Assembly (NCBI RefSeq): GCF_003583985.1
Contig: NZ_QXML01000002.1
Location: 632,784 to 696,783, forward strand
From: Algoriphagus lacus
GTDB lineage: Bacteria; Bacteroidota; Bacteroidia; Cytophagales; Cyclobacteriaceae
DNA: 64,000 bases
Direction of reading: 5' to 3'
How positions within the stretch are numbered: position 1 is the stretch's first letter; every line of letters begins with the position of its first letter. Made by a program: the position numbers and the translations under genes. The notes under the pieces are model-generated. The model searched no databases, was not told the DNA's origin, and worked only from the letters and a program-made list of their open reading frames with translations. Of this stretch, positions 46,299 through 55,021 are shown piece by piece.

Positions 46299-47327
46299 TT
46301 ACTGGTTTTCGACCCCGGGTTTTATCCTGAATTTCCGGATTTTAATTCCATGGATGTCTCCCACGTAAATGTTTCCGGATCGGTCCACGGAAATATCGTG
46401 GTACCAGGATGGCGTTCGCGCATTGGTCCCGATCCCGCCAAATTTAAAAGCCACCTGATCATCGGCGCCGTATTGAAAGACCGTGGAGCCTTTGATCACC
46501 GTATCGGCAAAATCATAGTCAATGGCATACAGGTTTTGTTTCTCATCGATCGTTACCGAGGGTATTTGTGCCACATCCTCATTGTTCCTGATTTCATTCA
46601 GAAAAACTCCCGTGCTGTCAAACTTCTGGATTCGATTATTCTGCCGATCTGCCACATAGACATTCCCTTTATCGTCAAGCGTGATCCCATGCGGAATATC
46701 AAATTGTCCTTCCTGGTCCCCAAAGGTGCCCCATTCAAACAGGTAGTCTCCGGAAGGTGAAAATTTCACCACCCGACTGTTTCCATATCCATCACTCACG
46801 TAGAAAGAGCCATCCTTGGCAATGGCCACATCTGTGGGAAGATTGAAATGCAGGGAATCATTTCCCGGGGTTTTTGCCACCCCCAGTTTCATCAGGAGTT
46901 GACCATCCTGACTGAACTTAAAAACCTGATGTAGGCCTACATCCGTCAACCAGATGTTGTTTTCCCGATCCACAGTCAATCCATGGGGCATGATAAAAGA
47001 GTTTGCTCCCCAACTGTTTACCAGTTTACCTGTTTCGCTTTCAAGTTCCAGGATGGTGTTTTCCGAAATGAGTGAATCCGGAAAGGGTTCTGTCCATCGT
47101 CTGCTGGCCCGGTGAAAAACGAAAATATGCCCTTCCGAATCAATGCCGATACCTGTGGGTTGGCCTAACTGATATCCCGGTGGCAATTGAGGCCAATCCT
47201 CCACCAATTCATACTCGATTTTTCCGAGGTTATCCTCCGCAGTTTCATTCTTGGTTTGACAGCCATTTAGTACAGCAGCGATCATCGCCAGGGAAATTCC
47301 AAGCGATTTGATGTTCAATCTCTTCAT
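46299..47327 (-). CDS. NHL-repeat six-bladed beta-propeller lipoprotein
   Basis: 342 residues from ATG 47327 (MKRLNIKSLGISLAMIAAVLNGC). The lipobox is LNGC (Cys23). The mature part has NHL blades: PHGLTVDRENNIWLTDVGLHQVFKF, LPTDVAIAKDGSFYVSDGYGNSRVVKF, IPHGITLDDKGNVYVADRQNNRIQKF, and YHDISVDRSGNIYVGD. This pattern is shared with peptidyl-alpha-hydroxyglycine lyases and many periplasmic binding or lyase proteins. No lyase-specific residue set could be judged. It stands near a membrane protein gene 77 bp further upstream. Confidence 0.87.
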   Translation of the reverse strand: MKRLNIKSLGISLAMIAAVLNGCQTKNETAEDNLGKIEYELVEDWPQLPPGYQLGQPTGIGIDSEGHIFVFHRASRRWTEPFPDSLISENTILELESETGKLVNSWGANSFIMPHGLTVDRENNIWLTDVGLHQVFKFSQDGQLLMKLGVAKTPGNDSLHFNLPTDVAIAKDGSFYVSDGYGNSRVVKFSPSGDYLFEWGTFGDQEGQFDIPHGITLDDKGNVYVADRQNNRIQKFDSTGVFLNEIRNNEDVAQIPSVTIDEKQNLYAIDYDFADTVIKGSTVFQYGADDQVAFKFGGIGTNARTPSWYHDISVDRSGNIYVGDIHGIKIRKFRIKPGVENQ

Positions 47328-47404
47328 GGAGTTAAAGCTTGATTTTTTAGGATATCCCAGATGTCTCACAGGATCGATCGTGGATTATAAAACCGGGCAG
47401 CCTT

Positions 47405-48121
47405 TCAGTAGAAAAGCTCAACATAGGTTCGGGCAAAGTTTTGCCATAAATCGCTGTAGCTGATCTGCCAAAGTACCTTACCTACCAGCAACACTGAGAA
47501 CACTACAAGATAAGGTTTGAAGTCGTTTTTCTTCACCAGGTCATAACCCAGCAAAACCCCGACAATGACCAGATCAATCACATCGGTGGCGGTTAATGCT
47601 GCATAGAGTGAGAAATCAAAGCTGGCCATCAGGCCACGTCCTACACCCGGGCCAATGGCCAAAATGCCCGTAGCGATCATGTAGCGCATGTGGGCGGATG
47701 GTGTTTTGCGGTAGGCCATGGCCAATGCCCAAAAGATGGCGAAATTGACCAACCCACGGATATCCAAGACCATGGTTGCCAATAAATCTTTTTCAGGAGC
47801 TAATTCTACGAATCGATGGTAGGAACCTCTTCCAACCAGGAACATCGAAATGATAATCATAGGGCCTAGGACATAGGATACTTTGCCGATGCTTCGGTGA
47901 AGTTTTGCCTTTTTAAAATTGATCAGCATCGGTTGCACTACCAAGAGCGTCAACCAGATCATCAAGAGGGCACCGTGGATATGGATCACGGTGGTAGCGT
48001 TGGGGAAAGTGGGAAACTGGCTGGTATAAGACGTGTAAAATCCCCATTGGATACCAATTAAAATCAGGATAATGAACAATGCCGTCAGGCGATACGAGTT
48101 TCTTGCTGGGATACTAATCAT
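47405..48121 (-). CDS. Multi-pass membrane protein of unknown function
   Basis: 238 residues with about six or seven hydrophobic segments (for example LFIILILIGIQWGFY, VIHIHGALLMIWLTLLVVQPML, VSYVLGPMIIISMFLV, YLVVFSVLLVGKVLWQI). His residues in HIHG and LHRSIGKVSY are conserved-looking and recall heme- or quinone-binding membrane proteins of the DUF2306 kind, but I cannot assign a family safely. It may be co-transcribed with the NHL protein downstream. Confidence 0.7.
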   Translation of the reverse strand: MISIPARNSYRLTALFIILILIGIQWGFYTSYTSQFPTFPNATTVIHIHGALLMIWLTLLVVQPMLINFKKAKLHRSIGKVSYVLGPMIIISMFLVGRGSYHRFVELAPEKDLLATMVLDIRGLVNFAIFWALAMAYRKTPSAHMRYMIATGILAIGPGVGRGLMASFDFSLYAALTATDVIDLVIVGVLLGYDLVKKNDFKPYLVVFSVLLVGKVLWQISYSDLWQNFARTYVELFY

Positions 48122-48378
48122 GGCTGGTGGTGTTTGGGTGGTATATCCAATCTATTGATTTTCTTTGAGTTGATAAAAGATTGAGGAGTTTATTTACCGC
48201 ATGGTTTCAAAAGCTCGATTCGGATCATTCAGGGCAGGTTTCCCTGGAAAGGGGAAAGAATAGTATTACAGATTCCACCCTGAACCCTGGGATTTTGCAT
48301 GGCACCAAACCGGCTTTTCCATTCGGCTGGGGTAGCTGGAAATATATCCGTAGCTTTGCAGCTTCTAACAGACAAGCA

Positions 48379-48828
48379 ATGAAGCGGATTAACGAGTTCA
48401 AGAAACTTTTTAACGTGGAGGGTCCCATTGACCTGAAGCAACTGAAAACGACCTACCGAACCCTGGTCAAGGAATGGCACCCGGACAAATTCCCAGCAGG
48501 AGACGAAAAAGCCCTGGAAGCTGAAGAGAAAAGCACCAAAATCATCGAAGGCTATCATTTCCTGGTGAGCATCGCCCCGGAGACCCATGCCGCCAATCTG
48601 GAGGAATACACCCAAACCATCACCCAAACGGGAATCGCCGACTTCCACTACAAAAACCAGGTGCTGGAAATCAGCTTCCTCGACGGGAATACCTACGAGT
48701 ACTTTGGTGTGTCCAAAAACACTTACACCAAGTTCCTCAATGCCGACAATGCTTACCGCTTTGCCAGAAGGAATATCCTAAGCGATCACCTCTACCGGAA
48801 GTCCAAGAAGACCCTGGAGACGGTGTAA
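48379..48828 (+). CDS. J-domain-like protein with C-terminal KTSC domain
   Basis: 149 residues from ATG 48379 (MKRINEFKKLFNVEG). The upstream frame is open but unlike any protein. The first ~65 residues are a J domain with the HPD motif (LVKEWHPDKFPAG). The C-terminal ~55 residues are a KTSC domain (ISFLDGNTYEYFGVSKNTYTKFLNADNAYRFARRNI), a short RNA- or substrate-binding fold. The J domain would recruit DnaK. A strong terminator follows. Confidence 0.85.
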   Translation: MKRINEFKKLFNVEGPIDLKQLKTTYRTLVKEWHPDKFPAGDEKALEAEEKSTKIIEGYHFLVSIAPETHAANLEEYTQTITQTGIADFHYKNQVLEISFLDGNTYEYFGVSKNTYTKFLNADNAYRFARRNILSDHLYRKSKKTLETV

Positions 48829-48850
48829 TCATCCAACTGAACTGCAATAA

Positions 48851-48890
48851 AAAAGAGCTGAAGGGATAATCTTCAGCTCTTTTGTTTTTT
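48851..48890 (+). terminator. Strong rho-independent terminator after the J-KTSC gene
   Basis: AAAAGAGCTGAAG and CTTCAGCTCTTTT pair perfectly over 13 bp around a 7-base loop, followed by GTTTTTT. Confidence 0.93.
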
Positions 48891-48916
48891 GGTAGATGGT
48901 GATTCGACTCAGAATT

Positions 48917-48970
48917 GGTTACAAACTTCACTTAGTCAAGTGGCTATCTGGTAATCAGTTGAATAATCAG
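48917..48970. repeat. Dispersed repeat family 1, copy a
   Basis: GGTTACAAACTTCACTTAGTC... followed by GGTAATCAGTTGAA. Related copies occur at 53026-53070, 56558-56608 and 59358-59402. Confidence 0.6.
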
Positions 48971-49092
48971 GAGTCTAAGCCTAGTGGGGGGAACTACCAC
49001 CGACTAAAGTGCGGGATTACGCCTTGGCAAGGATTTGTGCTTCACTCAGTGGGGAACAGCAGATCAACTTTATACCAGCAGTTATAAAAAGC

Positions 49093-51540
49093 TTAATCAG
49101 GGTCAAGTACATCTATTACAGTAGGCGATGATACAATTGCCACTAGCTGATTGACGGTTTTCTCAGGATACTTTTGTAGCAATTGATTGACCTGTTGTGG
49201 AAAATTACTCAGCAAAAAAATCGCATCATATAGTTGGTTGTGGGTTATCTTAGGCTGTTTGGCTTTAAAGAATCGGAGTAAAGACCCCTCCTCATTTTTC
49301 TGTTGCAAATCAAACAACATGATTGCCTCCTGATACATAGAAGCTATTCCCTGCCAGTATTCGATTTGTCTTTCAGGATCATAATCACATAGAAAGCCAT
49401 CTATCCAGTATTTTACAGAATGGGGATAACCTTCATAAATTACTGAGCGAATCAGTCGAACTCGCTGAACAAGCTCTTGTGGTAATCTTTCGTAATTCGG
49501 TTGGATATTCCCATCTATATCCCCGATATAGCTCTCCGTCATTTCCACATTGCCTTCCTTCACTTCATCATATTGGTTTTGATAGTTCAACTTTTTTTGA
49601 ACAAATCGGGCGAGGTCAGGTCGGATAATCTCAAGTACCTGCATGGTTAAAGCAGGTATAGGCTGACCAGTATAATGGAGTCTTGAAGTAAAATCAAAAT
49701 TATTCATCCATTCAGGTCTTTCTTCTGCAGCCAGTTTGTACCACAGCGTTATCAATCGGTCACCTTGCGTAGATTGGATCTTTCGCAAAAGTTCATATTC
49801 TTTCAGTGGCCATTCTTTTTTGATGAAGTGGGGGGATAGCACAACAATTCCAAATTCTGCCGATTCAATCCCTGTGAATATCGAATCGCCAAGGTTTTTA
49901 CCAGGATTCAGCGTAAAGCTGTCGTACCAAACCTTTACTCCGTAATCCTTCAATGCCTCCGCAAGTGGACGCACGAATTCCGCCTTGTCTTCTGAAGCAT
50001 GACTAATGAAAATGTCCCATTCCTTTGCCCATGGTCGTTCCTCATCTGTATGTAGAATTCCTTCTTGCAAATTTTCCTTTCCAACTATTTTGGAACCATC
50101 CCAAGTTTTAATCTTAGGAGTTAAATGTTTATCAATGTCTTTTCTGGAATTCAAGGCAGACATTTCTTTTAGGTAGTCATCATCGGGTTCAAAAAGTGGT
50201 GTCTGGGTATTGAAAAATAAAAATTCCGTAAAGTCAAGTATCCATCGCTCAAAACCTATGTTCATCTCTCTCAAGTCAGGCTGAGAAGTAATCCAAACTA
50301 ATACAAAAGTGCGATCGGAAGAATATCCCGCCAGCTCCAAAAAATAGTTTACAACAAAATTGAAAAAATCTTCCTGACTATAGTTTGCAGGCATTGAATC
50401 CGCAAATAACTGGAAATTCTTACTCACTAAATCTAAAATCCAATTGTTCTCTTTTTCGTAAAGTGAACCCTGAACTTTTAAAAGGTTGGTATAGCGTTGC
50501 GCGATTTTGATTTCCTGAAACACGCAAGCCAGCTTCTCCCACTCCCCAACAGCAGTATACGGGTCGAGTTCACAGCTAAAACCATGTATCCAGGATTTCA
50601 TCATTTGGCGATTGCCATCCAAAAAAGCAGCCCTGATTAGTCGGATTCGCTCTACCAGATTTTTGTCCAGCTCCTTATGCCTAACCGTTAGTGCAAAATC
50701 AGTGAATGCCGCTGCAAGGATTTTATTTTGAAGCAGCGAAGCCCATATTTTCTTGTGTAAAACACCTGAAGCAAGATCGGGTCTTATGATATCTGCAATT
50801 CCCTGCGCGATTGCTGAAATGTCCTTTGTAGCAGTATCAAATGCGAGTATCTTTTCGAGAAATTCGCTCGATGCCAACACTTCTGGTCTTGATATCGAAT
50901 ACCAAACTGGAATGACTTGAATTGAATCAGAACCGGCTTTGTTTAACATTTCTTCCAGTTCTTCTTTTGGCCAATTGGATGCAAAGAAACCGGGAGAAAT
51001 TATCACGATGATCGCATTACTCCTGTCAGAGATGTCTTTGAAGGCAAAGTCAGATCGGTTGATTGGAATAGTATAGGGATCCGGATGAGTGCTTACACCA
51101 AGTTTATGGAGGGCTGCAAGAAGAGGGCGCTGCACATTTTCTATACTATCATCTGCGCAACAAATTATAGCATCATTGATTTTTGCTGATTTTCTGGAAA
51201 AAAGGGAATTGCGGAGACATTCATTTTGAAGATTTTTCAGCCAATCAATAACCGTTTTGTCTTTGCTATTTTCAACTCTTGTCAATAAAGCACAGACAAG
51301 TTCATATGCCTGGAGATAATAGCCGCAATCGGCAAGAATATTTGCATAATTGCCTGTTTTATAAATCAACTCCAGGTAAGGGCCTGAAAAAAAAACTAAC
51401 CTTTCTTCTGCGCTTTTCCCTGACATCACCTGCATCAGCTCTTCGTAATAGGTAAGTGCCTGGAGATAATTACCCACTTCAATTGAAGATGATGCTTTCG
51501 CAAATAGTTCATGTTCCAAATAGTCAGAATGAATTTGCAT
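49093..51540 (-). CDS. Tandem TIR-domain protein with repeated helical module
   Basis: 815 residues. N-terminal TPR-like helices (1-110) lead to a divergent TIR domain (about 121-255). A helical module follows (288-345), then a middle region (346-500), a canonical TIR (507-640) and a second helical module (686-743). TIR2 starts DIFISHASEDK; both TIRs keep the Glu at W+4 (E194 in NWPKEE, E581 in EWPLKE), the catalytic position in NAD+-cleaving TIRs. Both TIRs end in the shared IIRPDLA motif. The modules share RLIR...G...K-WI-GF-C-DP...W. TIR proteins of this kind act as NADases in phage defence or NLR-like systems. No partner sensor is adjacent and no self-target test is possible here. It is AT-rich. 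Confidence 0.88.
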   Translation of the reverse strand: MQIHSDYLEHELFAKASSSIEVGNYLQALTYYEELMQVMSGKSAEERLVFFSGPYLELIYKTGNYANILADCGYYLQAYELVCALLTRVENSKDKTVIDWLKNLQNECLRNSLFSRKSAKINDAIICCADDSIENVQRPLLAALHKLGVSTHPDPYTIPINRSDFAFKDISDRSNAIIVIISPGFFASNWPKEELEEMLNKAGSDSIQVIPVWYSISRPEVLASSEFLEKILAFDTATKDISAIAQGIADIIRPDLASGVLHKKIWASLLQNKILAAAFTDFALTVRHKELDKNLVERIRLIRAAFLDGNRQMMKSWIHGFSCELDPYTAVGEWEKLACVFQEIKIAQRYTNLLKVQGSLYEKENNWILDLVSKNFQLFADSMPANYSQEDFFNFVVNYFLELAGYSSDRTFVLVWITSQPDLREMNIGFERWILDFTEFLFFNTQTPLFEPDDDYLKEMSALNSRKDIDKHLTPKIKTWDGSKIVGKENLQEGILHTDEERPWAKEWDIFISHASEDKAEFVRPLAEALKDYGVKVWYDSFTLNPGKNLGDSIFTGIESAEFGIVVLSPHFIKKEWPLKEYELLRKIQSTQGDRLITLWYKLAAEERPEWMNNFDFTSRLHYTGQPIPALTMQVLEIIRPDLARFVQKKLNYQNQYDEVKEGNVEMTESYIGDIDGNIQPNYERLPQELVQRVRLIRSVIYEGYPHSVKYWIDGFLCDYDPERQIEYWQGIASMYQEAIMLFDLQQKNEEGSLLRFFKAKQPKITHNQLYDAIFLLSNFPQQVNQLLQKYPEKTVNQLVAIVSSPTVIDVLDPD

Positions 51541-51922
51541 AGCTGTGCTTTAGTTAACTTTTTACAATACTCCTATAGGGGACAAAGTATCAAAACAAAA
51601 ATCAGGATTCTAATAATTTTAAAGTTGCCGTATTGGCAATGTGAGATCTAATTCATTTATAAAATTAATTTTCCAACATTTTGTAGTCACCTGTAAAAAA
51701 CGCCCAATGCTTTCCGCTTCAACAAATTGACGATTTCGGAAACGAGGAAAGAATAGGTGGGTGGTATTTCGTCCGTTAATTGTGGAGGGATCCCATTCAG
51801 CAGGATGCTTACTTTTCACTCAGTCATGGGTCCTAGCCAACCGGAAATTGGAATGGGTAGTAAAGAATAGTTACCTATGCCCGGGCCTTTAATAGACTAC
51901 ACCCGGAAGGAGGCTGAAAAGT

Positions 51923-52030
51923 AAAGATTTTGGGAGCGATTTGGAAAAATCAGCGTGGTGCTTTAGTGGCGGCTTGGTGTCGGGAGCGAATTACACCCCG
52001 ACAGCTGTATGGGATTGTTTTGATAGGAAG
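51923..52030. repeat. Dispersed repeat family 2, copy a
   Basis: A ~108-bp block beginning near AGATTTTGGGAGCGATTTGG and ending GATAGGAAG. The block at 56450-56557 repeats it with about 80% identity by eye, including GAAAAATCAGCGTGGTG. The rest of the 640-bp gap (51541-52182) is AT-rich and shows no credible gene. Confidence 0.75.
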
Positions 52031-52182
52031 TCGTAGTTTCCAACCGAGACTTGGTTGAAGTCAAACTATCCTTTTTATTCTTATCCTTTCACTGAAAAAT
52101 TTCAATACCCAATACAAGTCCAAAACCAATTTTGATTTTGAACTTTAAATTGCTTTGGGCTACTTAGGGAAAACCTTTTGGA

Positions 52183-53025
52183 ATGAATAATTCGATCCCC
52201 ATTCGCACCCGTCATTTGTTTCAGGAATTGGATGACCTGTTGATCCAAAAACTAAAAACCATACAAACTGATCAATGGGATGCTCCTACACTTGCCGGGA
52301 AATGGACGGTAAAGCATCTCGCAGCGCATCTCTTGGATGGAAATTTGAGAGCCTTATCGATGATTCGGGACGGATATTTTGGTGAAAATCCCGGACCGAT
52401 TTCCTCCTATCAGGATCTTGTTACTTTTCTCAACCAACTCAATGCCGATTGGGTGACAGCCACCAATCGGCTCAGTCCCAAGGTCCTGATTTCGCTGCTG
52501 GAGTCTTCAGGTAAAGAATACAGAAATCTAATCAAATCTCTAAAACCTTTTGAAATAGCAGTTTTTAGCGTGGCTTGGGCTGGAGAGGAGGAATCGTTGA
52601 ATTGGTTTCATGTCGCCCGGGAATACACTGAAAAGTGGCATCATATCCAACAGATTTTTACAGCGCTTGATCCCTCAGACCAAACCTTACTTTGTAAAAG
52701 GCTTTATCAGCCTTACCTGGAAACTTCCATGAGGGCTCTTCCTCATCACTACCGTGAAGTCAAAGCACCCAAGGGTACTTTGGTCAAGATCACGATTGAA
52801 GGGCAGTTTATCCAAACCTGGTGGCTCAAAAGGGAAGAAAAAGTTTGGCAGCTTCTGCCTTTTTCAAAGGTGGCCCCCAAGGTTCAACTCCATATTCCCG
52901 ATAATCTGGCCTGGAGAATTTTTACAAAAGGAGTCAGTTATGAAAATGCCCTGAATTCAGTTCAGGTGATTGGGGAAGAGGATTTAGCGAAACCAGTACT
53001 TAAAATGTTGGCCGTGATGGCCTGA
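52183..53025 (+). CDS. DinB-fold / maleylpyruvate isomerase N-terminal domain protein
   Basis: 280 residues with no signal peptide. The N-terminal ~170 residues form the four-helix DinB/MDMPI bundle: WTVKHLAAHLLDGNLRALSM holds one metal His, and REYTEKWHHIQQIF supplies the other two. The C-terminal ~100 residues look like a sterol-carrier-like add-on (TLVKITIEGQFIQTWWL, VAPKVQLHIPDNLAWRIFTKG). This pairing occurs in mycothiol- or bacillithiol-dependent maleylpyruvate isomerase-type proteins. Substrate and thiol partner are unknown. Confidence 0.83.
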   Translation: MNNSIPIRTRHLFQELDDLLIQKLKTIQTDQWDAPTLAGKWTVKHLAAHLLDGNLRALSMIRDGYFGENPGPISSYQDLVTFLNQLNADWVTATNRLSPKVLISLLESSGKEYRNLIKSLKPFEIAVFSVAWAGEEESLNWFHVAREYTEKWHHIQQIFTALDPSDQTLLCKRLYQPYLETSMRALPHHYREVKAPKGTLVKITIEGQFIQTWWLKREEKVWQLLPFSKVAPKVQLHIPDNLAWRIFTKGVSYENALNSVQVIGEEDLAKPVLKMLAVMA

Positions 53026-53070
53026 TTGGTTTCCAAACTCCACCTAGTTAAGCGTCTAGTTAGAGGGGAG
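53026..53070. repeat. Dispersed repeat family 1, copy b
   Basis: GGTTTCCAAACTCCACCTAG followed by TTAAGCGTCTAGTTAG, directly after the DinB-like gene. Matches copies a, c and d. Confidence 0.6.
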
Positions 53071-53302
53071 GAGTTTTTCACTCAAAGGCGCGAATGGCGC
53101 AAAGGATAAGGATTCTTAGCGGTTTGGCGTCTTTGCGAGAAATGATTTTCTGGCTAAACTTTATCACTCAGGAGATAAAGGGAACCTGATTTAAGACTTG
53201 ACATAAGCCGGAGACGAACCTCTCCGGCTTTTTTGTGAAGTGCAGGACCAAAGGTGTAGGGTGGGTTAGGAGAAAGGGCCAGTAGATCATAAAATGAATG
53301 AC

Positions 53303-53533
53303 TTCATTTGCCTGAAAATGCAAGTCCTTCGCCTCGGAAACCAACTTCATCGACGAAGGGCCGAAATTTTTTCCTGATTCGGGAAACCACTTCGCGGATT
53401 TGCCGAACTTTTTCACGGATTCGACGAAAGGGGCGAGCAAAACGGCAATCCTTTTTCCCGGATTCGCGAACCTGTTTCCGAAACCGATAAACTTTTTCAC
53501 CAATCTGTCAAACCGGTTTGATTCCGAGGCGAA
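53303..53533 (-). repeat. Eleven-unit, 21-nt periodic array coding for heptads
   Basis: On the minus strand an open frame contains eleven consecutive 7-residue units, each starting with Phe (or Ile/Leu): FASESNR, FDRLVKK, FIGFGNR, FANPGKR, IAVLLAP, FVESVKK, FGKSAKW, FPESGKN, FGPSSMK, LVSEAKD, LHFQANE. Consensus is F-x-x-S-x-K-x. The array lies inside an open frame of 53168-53644 whose ATG falls within the terminator of the flanking gene, so translation is doubtful. It may be a decayed repeat array or a non-coding element. Confidence 0.6.
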
Positions 53534-53610
53534 AAGGTTTGGAAAAAAGGTGAATTGAGGTACTTGGGAAGTGGGTAGGGGGACTAGGGCAGGGAATTGA
53601 ATTACAAATT

Positions 53611-53646
53611 CAAAAAATAAAAAAGGTGTAGATACAATCCACACCT
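53611..53646 (-). terminator. Terminator of the Crp/peroxiredoxin/SQR-like cluster
   Basis: On the minus strand AGGTGTGGAT pairs with ATCTACACCT (one mismatch) and is followed by TTTTTTATTTTTT. It begins 21 bp after the stop codon at 53667. Confidence 0.88.
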
Positions 53647-53666
53647 AGTCGGGGTTCTTACTTTTT

Positions 53667-54797
53667 TTAATTTCCAAACCAACGCGCTTTACGACTGCTC
53701 CCGAAATGCACTTTGTCAATGACCAGTTCTGGAGAAGCCTCATGATGAATGCCAAATGGCTTAGGGCCGGAGAAGAAATCAACATCAACCCGCGCTACTT
53801 GACCTTTTCCAAACTCAATGTAACAAGAGCCTGCACCGGTATAAGGGGTGTTATTTTCTTTTCCATGAAATTCCGCAATAATAGAAGCAGCAGCGATTTT
53901 GGCTGCTCCTTCAGCAAACACACCAGCCTTTGGTGTACCCACACTGGTGACATCACCGATTGCGTACACATTTGGGAATTTTGTGCGGAGGTTAGCTTTG
54001 TCTACCGGTATCCAGCCATTTTCTGCCAAGCCACTTTGCAATACCACATCAGGAGCAACATGCTTAGGTACTCCTAAAAGCAAATCACAGGGGAGCTCCG
54101 TTCCGTCATCCAGTATGACGCTTTTGTTTTCACCTACACTGCTCACTTTTCTCTCAGGGATGAAACGGATATTTCGTTCTTCAAATGCTTTTAACAAGGC
54201 TTTGGAGGAATCCGGTGATGGAGGGATAGGTAAACCGAAAGGTATAACCAAACTTATGCTACACGAATCGCGAACCCCGCGACTGGTTAGGTAATCGTGC
54301 AACATCAAAGCCGCTTCACTTGGGGCTGGAGGACACTTAAAGGGCGCACTGCATACCCCAACCACGGCATTACCTTTTGTAAACTGGGGTAATACATCAC
54401 GCAATTTTTCAGCTCCCGAAAAACTATAGTACTCATTGCCCCAGGTTGTAAGGCCGGGTGTGGCCGCAAAGTCGTAATTGGCGCCTAGTGCCACCACTAA
54501 TACATCTGCCTCGTATTTTCCAGTAGTGGTGGTAACCGTTTTTGTGACCGGGTCAATGTCAATAATTGTTTCCTTACGAAAGTTGACACCGTTTTTTATA
54601 ACACTGCTATAAGGAATTTTTACGGCATTGGATGGTTTGTGTCCAAACATCACATCCAGCTTTGAAAAACCAAAAAAGAAAGAATCGTTCTGATCTATTA
54701 ACGTAAGATCGAGCTGATCGCCAATGGCTTCTGAAAGTATGGTGCTCAATTCCAGACCACCAAACCCAGCACCTAAAACAGTTACCCGTAATTTCAT
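53667..54797 (-). CDS. FAD-dependent sulfide:quinone oxidoreductase-like protein
   Basis: 376 residues. The FAD dinucleotide motif VTVLGAGFGGLELS is at the N-terminus; a second motif (YAIGDVTSVGTPKAGVFAEGAA, about 300) is typical of the NDH-2/SQR/FCSD fold. Cys residues in VCSAPFKCPPAPSE lie in the spot where SQR and flavocytochrome-c sulfide dehydrogenases hold a redox Cys. It probably oxidises sulfide or a low-redox donor and reduces quinone at the membrane. It is the last gene of the cluster after a DUF2892 protein and a 1-Cys peroxiredoxin. Confidence 0.87.
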   Translation of the reverse strand: MKLRVTVLGAGFGGLELSTILSEAIGDQLDLTLIDQNDSFFFGFSKLDVMFGHKPSNAVKIPYSSVIKNGVNFRKETIIDIDPVTKTVTTTTGKYEADVLVVALGANYDFAATPGLTTWGNEYYSFSGAEKLRDVLPQFTKGNAVVGVCSAPFKCPPAPSEAALMLHDYLTSRGVRDSCSISLVIPFGLPIPPSPDSSKALLKAFEERNIRFIPERKVSSVGENKSVILDDGTELPCDLLLGVPKHVAPDVVLQSGLAENGWIPVDKANLRTKFPNVYAIGDVTSVGTPKAGVFAEGAAKIAAASIIAEFHGKENNTPYTGAGSCYIEFGKGQVARVDVDFFSGPKPFGIHHEASPELVIDKVHFGSSRKARWFGN

Positions 54798-54822
54798 AGT
54801 AATTCTTTAGCTGATTTCAATT

Positions 54823-55014
54823 TTACTTATTCCCTAAGAGTTTTAGTAAAGCAATCTGGCTTGGGCAATACCCAACAAGGGCCGCAGCGGTAAATCCAAC
54901 AGTCGGTAAATAGATCAGCCAGTTTACCTGGCCGAAGCCGGTAAGATAAATACCTATCCAAAGTAGGACCGCCATAATGGCAAACCACAGACGCATTGTT
55001 CCAGTAGATTTCAT
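54823..55014 (-). CDS. Small two-TM DUF2892-type membrane protein
   Basis: 63 residues from ATG 55014 (MKSTGTMRLWFAIMAVLLW); a longer start would overlap the peroxiredoxin end. Two TM segments (MRLWFAIMAVLLWIGIYLTG and WLIYLPTVGFTAAALVGYC) and the ending CPSQIALLKLLG match the DUF2892/YgaP-like transmembrane family. It lies 7 bp after the peroxiredoxin gene and 25 bp before the SQR-like gene, which fits a role in sulfur or peroxide handling at the inner membrane. Confidence 0.78.
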   Translation of the reverse strand: MKSTGTMRLWFAIMAVLLWIGIYLTGFGQVNWLIYLPTVGFTAAALVGYCPSQIALLKLLGNK

Positions 55015-55021
55015 GAGTAGC

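Noticed and set aside
53168..53644. 158-residue open frame on the minus strand as a normal gene
   Set aside because: Its start lies in the terminator of the SQR-like gene and most of it is the 21-nt periodic array. Kept only as a repeat.
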